From assembly GCA_001632425.1 (NCBI GenBank), contig KV425599.1, positions 21,539 through 34,647 of the forward strand: a stretch of DNA of 13,109 bases, read 5' to 3'. Both the position numbers and the translations under genes were made by a program. Positions within the stretch are counted from its first letter, which is position 1. Each line of letters opens with the position of its first letter. This document shows positions 7,920-13,109 of this stretch, piece after piece. The notes beneath the pieces were generated by a model. That model saw only the letters and a list, made by a program, of their open reading frames with translations. It did not search any database and was not told the origin of the DNA. This DNA is from Neolentinus lepideus HHB14362 ss-1. Lineage: Eukaryota; Basidiomycota; Agaricomycetes; Gloeophyllales; Gloeophyllaceae.

Positions 7920-7991
7920 TTTATTACACCCTAATATGACTAGACCTTGCACCAGCTGCTTCTGCTTCATATGCTGAAGATAGTCGAGATT

Positions 7992-8233
7992 TATCAAGCT
8001 GGAAGGCTGTAGGTCTCACAATGCACACCAGGAAGCCTGAGTCAAGCTCTATAAGTTGGATGAAGAAGAGCTTGACTCTGAATGTGTTTTAGGGAGTAAT
8101 GTGGCATGGGAAAGACACGAGAAGAATAAGGAAACATCGAAATGAAAACAGGACACAACAGGTCTGAGTCAAAGAAGGACAGAGAAACACATACTAAGGT
8201 GTCTTCATGTCCGAATAGGCACTAATGCTGACA
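7992..8233 (-). repeat. 3' LTR of element D (family 1, 242 bp)
   Basis: On the minus strand it runs TGTCAGCATTAGTGCC to CCAGCTTGATA and follows a polypurine tract at 8234-8242, so it is the 3' LTR. The left end is fixed by the junction with F integrase sequence at 7991. It differs from the C LTR at only a handful of positions and contains the same hairpin. Confidence 0.92.
8039..8078. repeat. Hairpin inside LTR of element D
   Basis: Arms at 8039-8050 and 8067-8078, perfectly paired over 12 bp, with a 16-nt loop. Same as in A and C. Confidence 0.85.
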
Positions 8234-8242
8234 CTCCCCCCT
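8234..8242 (-). promoter_or_regulatory. Polypurine tract of element D
   Basis: Minus strand AGGGGGGAG directly before the LTR start TGTCAGC; primer for plus-strand DNA synthesis. Confidence 0.88.
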
Positions 8243-8262
8243 GATGAGGCACCTCTACAAAG

Positions 8263-8842
8263 TCAAACCAAACCCAAAAGACCAACCATGGTCTGCACCT
8301 TCCCCTTAGCCAATGCTTTCATCATACAATCAGCTGGCATCTCATCTGTCCTAAGATGCGCCAACCCAATCCTGCCCCTCGCAACCTCATCCCATAGCCA
8401 GTAGAACCTCAAGTCCAAGTGCTTCATGCACCCATGATGCTCGGGATTCTTCACAACAGCCAGAGCAGATTGGTTATCAATGTAAAGCATAGATGGCCCA
8501 GAGAGAGGATAACCAAGCTCAGTCAAGAAGTTTTGCAACCAGAGAATCTCCTGAGCTGCAGAAACAGCGGCAACATACTCAGCCTCAGTAGTTGAGAGAG
8601 TAACGATGGACTGAAGGTGACTAGACCAGGAGATAGCACCAGAACCCATCTTGACAACATAACCACTCATAGAGCGACCATTGTCTGGGTTCCCAGCATG
8701 ATCAGCATCAGTGAAGGTTGTGAACAGTGCAGTTGATGATGAGGGAGAGTAGGTCAGCTTGTAGTCAATGGTACCCTTGAGATAGTGAAACAGGTGCTTA
8801 ACAGCCTTCCAGTGATGCTTGCCAGGGTTTTTGCTGAAGCGC
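8263..8842 (-). pseudogene. Element D RNase H domain, C-terminal part of Pol
   Basis: This is the end of the D polyprotein, from FSKNPGKHHWKAV to GLLGLV at the stop 8263-8265. It contains the copia RNase H motifs TDADHAGN, STTEAEYVAA (catalytic Glu), LYIDNQSAL (Asp) and KNPEHHGCMKHLDLRFYW. The domain is open and its catalytic residues are kept. It is separated from RT by the insert at 8843-9970; removing the insert and one AGCGC duplicate restores the phase (LAR then FSKN). The frame runs on into the insert up to a chance Met at 9018, but those residues are not part of the protein. Confidence 0.88.
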
Positions 8843-9970
8843 TGATGAACACGAACACACGACGAAACCCGCGGAAAAGGAGACCTAAAGGGTAGACACA
8901 ACCACAAAGCAAACACCAAAGCCCTTGGTGTCAGATGGCTGTGAGGCCCGGGGTAACGAAGGGTAATAGATGGTTCGGAGGGAGTAAATGGAAGGATAGG
9001 GCTGAGACCGCAAACCACAAATGCGACGTATATGAAAAAAAAACCAAAAGAAACTGCGATGCGAAGTGGGATGTAGAAAGATGGTGATGGAATAGTGATG
9101 GGAGGCTAAAAATAGAACACAATCGGAAAGTGACAAGGTGCGACACGGCGCGCCTATTAGCAGTTGGCGAGATAGCGATGTAGCGACTAGCAACGTATAG
9201 CGACGTATAGCGACGTATAGCGATGATAGCGACTTGGAGCTCTTATCGTAGGCAGAGAGATAGCGACGCAGGGATCGGAGGAAGGATGCAAGATGCAGGA
9301 AGCTCAGAGATAGATGCAGGAATGAGATGGGAACACTAGATTGCGCAGGGAGGACTAGCTGGGGTGCCTGTTGCCTGCCTTGTCTGCCTACAGGAGGTCC
9401 AACTAAAGTACTCTACTGGGAAAACAGATGAACCAAGAGCCATTTGCTAACAAAATGAAACTACTCCTGAAACCGATCTACCTCAAACCTCAGACAGGGG
9501 AACAATCTCCGTAAGCTACAGTGTCCATATGCACAGGCCACCGCATACCGAAAGAAGCATGGGAAAGCGCACAGCATCGCATCAAAAAGTGCTATTGCTC
9601 CAGGTGGAGGCTGCACAGGTGCCTGCAATGCACGCACAGCCTCAGAATGACTTGAGCTTGGTAGAGGCCACACTGCCAGACGCCGCTGAAGCAGTGCAAC
9701 ACTGCCGCACTATGCCACTTGTTGGAAGGATACCACAGCACCTCCGCTATTGTCGAGATGGGTGCGCTTGCTTACATAATGCAGTAGAGTGCCTGCTGAA
9801 CGAGATCAAAGTGTCGAGGAGTGCAGGAAATAGCTGAAAAAATCAATAAAAACTCGAATATTGCTTGCGCCACTAGACCAGGAGCCCTAGCGCTATCGCA
9901 CATAGCATGGGAAATAGCGCAAAAGTGCCGAAAATGTGTTTTCTGAGCCTAGAGACACATAGGGTGTATC
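8843..9970. mobile_element. 1.13-kb insertion in element D, unidentified (solo LTR or non-autonomous element)
   Basis: This stretch interrupts the D frame exactly between RT-connection and RNase H, with a 4-5 bp target duplication. Ends read TGATGAACAC and GGGTGTATC(A), an imperfect inverted pair (TGAT--ACAC). TG...CA ends, the short duplication and lack of coding sequence suit a long solo LTR of an unseen element; an AATAAA at 9845-9850 could be its poly(A) signal if it reads on the plus strand. No internal LTR pair, transposase or RT was seen. It includes a TAGCGA-rich repeat zone (9173-9266) and an A-tract at about 9033-9042. A 102-codon frame (9529-9837, plus) matches no family I recognise and is probably chance. 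Confidence 0.7.
9173..9266 (+). repeat. TAGCGA-rich zone with a 10-bp tandem repeat
   Basis: Three near-identical 10-bp units (CAACGTATAG, CGACGTATAG, CGACGTATAG) at 9191-9220, within a zone holding seven TAGCGA copies. Lies in the 1.13-kb insert. Confidence 0.85.
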
Positions 9971-11288
9971 AGCGCGCCAGGACTCCAATGCTGTAAGCGA
10001 TGTCTGGATGCATAGCAACAGCCAGATAAGTGAGGGCACCAACCGCATTGATATACAGCACAGAGCGCATCTCATCAAACTCAGCCTTAGTCTGAGGAGC
10101 CATGGTCACACTAAGCTTACAGCCAGGTGCCATAGGTGTCGAGACAGAGTCGCAGTCAGCCATACTGAAGCGTGACAAGATATCGAGGATGTACTGGTGC
10201 TGAGAGATAGTCAGAGTCTGGGAGGGGCGATCACGCTTGATTTCGATGCCTAGCAGCCAAGAGGTAGGACCTAAATCACGCAGCTTGAAATGCTGCCTCA
10301 AGTCATCCTTGACCTTCTGAATTGCAGCAGAGGACTTGCTGGCAATAGTCATGTCATCGACAAAGACAGGGATGATAATATGCACATCGTCCTTCACATA
10401 GACCCAGACACTATGCTCGCAAGTCAGATGTGAGAAACCTAGCTTCTCAGTCAAGACCTCATTCAGCTTCTCATGCCAACGCCGCCCAGCCTGCTTAAGG
10501 CCATAAAGCGATTTCTGTAATCGCCAAACCCACTCTGGTCCCTTCTGCTCAAATCCCTCAGGTTGACACATATAAACGTCCTCCTCCAATGTCCCATTGA
10601 GATATGCAGTCGAGATATCGATGCTCTCAAGCTCCAAATCCTCTAAAGCAGCTAAAGCGAGAATGGCGCGCAGAGAGGCCCACTTGGGTGTAGGGGCGAA
10701 GGTCTCATTGTAATTGAAACCAGGGTGCTGTGAGAAGCCCTTTGTGACTAAGCGACCCTTGTAGCACTCAATAGAGCCATCCGCATTGCACTTCACCTTG
10801 AAGACCCAGTGACTCCCAATAGTCTTGCGACCTGGAGGATACTCAACCAGCTTGAACGTCCCATTCTCGACAAGAGACTGGATCTCATCCTGAGCAGCCT
10901 TCAACCATGGCTGGCGCTCCTCCTCTGGATGCTGCATCGCCTCCTGGAAAGTCCGAGGTTCACTGGTATGCTCCTCGCCCTTGAATGCAGTCTGGACAAC
11001 AGACTCGAAGGCGTAGTCCAGAGCGTTCTCCCAAGACCAATACTCGATAGTCTGACCAGCAAAGACAAAGTGCATACCAGCTGACATGGCACTAACCAAG
11101 TCACCCTCGTCCTTCACATACCCTGGTCCGATATTGAGCTCATCCTCTTCCACATCGTTGTCTGGAGGATGGAACTCATCGGGAGGGGCTGGAGAGGGTG
11201 TAGGCAGTTCAAGCAGGTCAGGAGAGTCAGAGACGCGAGATGGAGCAGCAGGAGAGACTCTAGCACCAGGAGGAGTTAGATTTCGACG
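9971..11288 (-). pseudogene. Element D linker and reverse transcriptase (RVT_2)
   Basis: The frame is open from just after the TGA at 11289-11291 to the insert boundary. It begins with a Pro/Ser-rich linker, then EEDELNIGPGYV, and carries the full copia RT domain: HWVFKVK, GRLVTKGFSQ, YNETFAPTPKW, IDISTAYLNG with the first Asp, QKSLYGLKQAGRRWHEK, catalytic box FVDDM, DLRQHFKLRDLGPTSW, and TISQHQYILDILSRF, followed by the connection segment. Where A and C have TGA after TISQ, D has CAC (His). By sight the RT catalytic residues are complete, the best-preserved RT in the window. Several Arg-to-Cys and Arg-to-His differences from C are CGC-to-TGC or CAC changes. The GTG at 11151-11153 is not a start; the polyprotein reads through. 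Confidence 0.88.
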
Positions 11289-12827
11289 TCAAAGCGCAGT
11301 CTCATTGAGAGAGCCTTGCTGGCATGTTGAGCAAGTAGAGCGTCGAGGAGGTGGATTAGCTGGAGGGTCGATGTTTGGTGGGGGCCCAGGAGGCAGCATA
11401 GGCTCTGGAGAAGGAGACGGAGGCAGAGCGATAGCTGGAGGTGGATGGGGTGGAGCATCATCATCGTCATCTCCCCCCTGGTCTGGTACATCCAAAGGAG
11501 GCTCATTGTCTCCCCCCTGATCATGGATGTCGACAGAGCTAAGAGGATCGCCAAAGGGGTTGATGTTGCGAGCATTGCCAGGAAAGCAGCATTCATTGAA
11601 GACAGCGTTAGAACTGTTGACAAACTTGCACTCCGCAGGATCCCAGACAGTCCAAGCATGAGTACCAGAGGCATAGCCAACCAAGATACATTTGCGAGTG
11701 TGAGGCTGAAGTGCCTTGCGCTGCTTCTTGCATATAAGGATGTAAGCGAGCGAACCAAAGACCTGGAAGTAGGAGACATCGGGTTTCTTTCCCTTCTTCC
11801 ACAAGGAATAGGGAATCGCACCAGAGAGCGCAGAGCGAGGGATGCAGTTGTGAACATGGACAAAACAGCAAACGGTGTAGGTCCAGAAAGATGCAGGGAG
11901 CTTCACCTCGAAGAGCATAGCAGTAACAGTGGCCTGGATAGTCTGGTTAGCACGCTCAGCAATCCCGTTCTGATATGGCTCATCCGTCTCAGTGTGCTTG
12001 CGCACAATACCCTCCTGGTGACAGAACTCATCCCAATCCTTGCCAACATACTTGCTGCCCTTATCATCCATCGAAGACTTGATCTTCTGCCAAAGTTCTG
12101 TCTCCACCTGCACCTTAAAGACTTTGAATGCGGTGAAAGTGTCGCTTTTATGCTTAAGGAACACGACAGTGAAGTAGCGGGTATGGGTGTCGATGAATGT
12201 GATCCAGTACCAATAGCCTTCAATCGAAGCGACAGGGAGTGGAACCTTCAAGTCAGAGACAACGAGGTCTAGTGGAGCTGAGGGACGCGTAGCGTGCTGC
12301 GGGACGTCATGACGATGTTGCTTACCAGCGATCCAAGGCTCACAGATAGGATCTGGAGCACTGCTAGAGCAAATGATTAGTCCTGGGACAAGCTGCTTCT
12401 GCTTCATGCGCTGCAGGTAGTCAAGATTGACATGGGATAAGCGACAATGCCAAAGCGCTAAGTCCAGAGGACAAGCATCAGCGAGCGACACGCTCTGCAA
12501 TGGGGACACCAGTGTACGACCATTCAGATAGCCAGTGTTGCGATCATTGACAGACGCAGTGAAGACAAGCTTACTGTGCAAGTAGAACGACGCCAAAGCA
12601 TCCTGGATCACGCAGCGATAGCCCTTAGTCTTAGTCAGATGATAGACAGACAATAGATTAGACCCAAGCTGAGGAACATGAAGCACATCGTGGAGTACAA
12701 CTACAGGCACCTTAGACTCTCCCAGAACCAGCTCAAACATCACAGATCCCATCCCAGCAGTATAGATGATAGTATCATTTGCAAGGCGCACAGGGATGAT
12801 ATGGGGCGAGTAGGAAGCGAACCAATG
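11289..12827 (-). pseudogene. Element D protease C-terminal part, integrase and acidic/proline linker
   Basis: The frame is open between TGA codons at 12828-12830 and 11289-11291. It holds the end of the protease, the pre-integrase zinc region (LALWHCRLSHVNLDYL with two His), DPICEPWIAGK, in which the second Cys ligand is Trp (codon 12333-12335), and the integrase core with VVSDLKVPLP, SSMDDKGSKYV (A has KGGEYV) and YQNGIAERANQTI. The C-terminal part IPYSLWKKGKKPDVSYFQVFG follows without the deletion seen in A, then two PDQGGD repeats and a Pro-rich tail ending NETAL. It is therefore the reference for the integrase region here. The Met at 12791 is internal, not a start. Loss of the zinc ligand probably impairs integrase folding. 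Confidence 0.88.
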
Positions 12828-13035
12828 TCAATGAGGCATCATGTGTGAAGTAGCACCTGTGTTGGTGTTCCAGTTAGCAGCTGCCAGCAACGAGAGCCAA
12901 GACGAGCGATCAGAAGCAGAGAGAGCGACACTTGCTTTACCAGTGTACTCCGCAACATTAGCAGAGGCCTCAATGTCCTCAGACGCCTCCTGCGCATTCT
13001 GAGCCTTCTTCTTCCCTCCCCTACGCTCCTGGCAA
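12828..13035 (-). pseudogene. Element D Gag C-terminal part and protease active-site region
   Basis: In phase with the integrase frame but separated by TGA 12828-12830, where A has CGA (Arg, in PHRHWF). It encodes a basic stretch QERRGGKKKAQ, then EASANVAEYTGKASV and NWNTNTGATSH, the copia protease motif in which the catalytic Asp (D in DTGATSH of A) is Asn; the codon is 12861-12863. The protease should therefore be inactive. The zinc knuckle and the rest of Gag are absent because the homology to A stops near 13035. This segment would normally link the nucleocapsid knuckle to the protease. Confidence 0.82.
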
Positions 13036-13109
13036 TGACACCTAATGCTGTAGTATTAATGTATTACATGTCTAATATTTTAACAAACCCTTATGCAATA
13101 CCCAGTAAT
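13036..13109. other. AT-rich sequence after the end of copia homology (possible new insertion)
   Basis: From about 13036 (TGACACCTAATGC...) the sequence no longer matches the Gag region of A and becomes strongly AT-rich. Starting with TG, it could be the edge of another LTR-type element inserted in D, with GGCAA (13031-13035) as target duplication. Too little is visible to classify it, and no gene is seen. Confidence 0.5.

Larger units (their letters stand above)
7681..7935 (+). mobile_element. 255-bp insertion carrying a tRNA-like sequence (class unknown)
   Basis: This sequence interrupts the integrase of F and has no counterpart in A or D. It begins TGTTGGAATTGG and ends ACCCTAAT (or TAATA, if the duplication is TGACT, giving TG...TA ends like the family 1 LTRs). 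It contains an early inverted pair TGTTGG/CCAACA (7681-7686, 7710-7715), a hairpin (7780-7838) and a tRNA-like fold near its right end. Size and short target duplication suit a solo LTR or a very small LTR-type element. A SINE would normally have the tRNA part at the other end and an A-rich or repeated tail, neither of which is seen. The class is unresolved. Confidence 0.65.
7675..7941. repeat. Target-site duplication flanking the tRNA-bearing insert
   Basis: ATGACT occurs at 7675-7680 and at 7936-7941, bracketing the insert. In A and D the uninterrupted site reads AATGATTAG, consistent with one original copy. The true duplication is 5 bp (TGACT) or 6 bp (ATGACT); the outer A could match by chance. 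Confidence 0.75.
7384..7991 (-). pseudogene. Remnant F: integrase fragment of an older family 1 copy
   Basis: About 350 bp of integrase coding sequence on the minus strand, in two pieces (7942-7991 and 7384-7680) split by a 255-bp insert. The first piece encodes the region of LDYLQHMKQKQLVQG; the second has DPICEPCIAGKQHRHDVPQ with both Cys ligands of the integrase zinc site, the catalytic Asp in VVSDLKGPLP, and continues to ETELGMKI, where C interrupts it. On the right it is interrupted by D, with AGATT (7987-7991) as the predicted target duplication. F is therefore the host of both C and D. The rest of F should lie beyond them, outside the window. Confidence 0.85.
8838..9975. repeat. Target-site duplication AGCGC around the 1.13-kb insert
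   Basis: AGCGC is found at 8838-8842 and 9971-9975. The uninterrupted family sequence at this point is GAAG(C/T)GCGCCAGG, in agreement with a single original copy. Because GCGC is followed by TGAT on the left and preceded by ATCA on the right, a 4-bp GCGC duplication with TGAT...ATCA ends is equally possible. Confidence 0.8.
7992..13035 (-). mobile_element. Element D: family 1 copia retrotransposon, 5' end truncated or interrupted
   Basis: Minus-strand copy of the A/C family inserted in F. From the left it shows the 3' LTR (7992-8233), polypurine tract, RNase H, a 1.13-kb foreign insert, RT, linker, integrase, protease and the end of Gag. Homology to A stops near 13035, inside the segment between the zinc knuckle and protease, where AT-rich sequence begins. 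The 5' LTR and most of Gag are therefore outside the window or lost. RT looks intact, but D carries TGA codons at 12828-12830 and 11289-11291, Asn for the protease Asp, and Trp for a zinc-binding Cys, so it is not autonomous. Confidence 0.9.

Noticed and set aside
7681..7935. Calling the 255-bp insert a standard tRNA-derived SINE.
   Set aside because: The tRNA part is at the 3' side, there is no A-rich or simple-repeat tail, and the target duplication is only 5-6 bp.
8843..9018. N-terminal extension of the D RNase H frame into the insert, starting at a Met at 9018.
   Set aside because: The residues before FSKNPGK have no match in A or C, and the insert boundary with duplicated AGCGC lies exactly at this point.
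9529..9837. A 102-codon plus-strand open frame in the 1.13-kb insert.
   Set aside because: No recognisable domain, no conserved motif, and competing frames of similar length on the other strand (8885-9193, 9461-9673). Most likely chance.
11086..11520. Gly/Ser-rich plus-strand open frame opposite the D linker.
   Set aside because: It is the antisense of the Pro-rich linker of the polyprotein; composition explains its length.
1..13109. CRISPR array, bacterial operon or phage system.
   Set aside because: No regularly spaced repeats with unique spacers and no bacterial gene organisation; all coding sequence is retrotransposon Gag-Pol.

Overview
The window is almost entirely transposable-element DNA and shows no host protein gene. 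It is a nest of Ty1/copia-type LTR retrotransposons inserted into one another. Domain order (Gag, CCHC knuckle, aspartic protease, integrase, reverse transcriptase, RNase H), the polypurine tracts (AGGGGGGAG) and a primer site matching the anticodon arm of initiator tRNA-Met all fit copia elements. A filamentous fungus, probably a basidiomycete, is the likely host; this rests on the style of the elements and base use, not on a diagnostic gene, so it is only moderately secure.

Layout, left to right. Element A (minus strand, 1-4757) runs from its 5' LTR (4516-4757) through Gag, protease, integrase and RT into RNase H, and leaves the window at base 1. A sits inside element B (plus strand, 4758-5542), of which only the end of RNase H and a different 356-bp 3' LTR are visible. 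B sits inside element C (plus strand, 5543-7383), which shows RT, RNase H and a 242-bp 3' LTR of the same family as A. C sits inside F, an older minus-strand copy of the same family, of which about 350 bp of integrase remain (7384-7680 and 7942-7991). F is also split by a 255-bp insert carrying a tRNA-like sequence. Element D (minus strand, 7992 to about 13035), again the A/C family, is inserted in F from the other side. D is itself split by a 1.13-kb unidentified insert (8843-9970) bounded by a short target duplication. At about 13036 the D homology stops and AT-rich DNA begins, probably the edge of another insertion.

None of the visible A, C or D copies is intact. A has a frameshifting deletion in integrase, two in-frame TGA codons, and Asn in place of the second catalytic Asp of RT. 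D has Asn in place of the protease catalytic Asp, a changed integrase zinc ligand, two TGA codons and the 1.13-kb insert. C has a TGA between RT and RNase H. The TGA codons and both active-site Asp-to-Asn changes are of the kind produced by C-to-T change at CpG, consistent with methylation-driven decay.

The most unusual items are the 255-bp insert with a well-folded tRNA-like sequence at its distal end, the 1.13-kb TG...CA insert with TAGCGA repeats, a 12-bp-arm hairpin kept in all three family LTRs, and premature TGA codons shared between copies.
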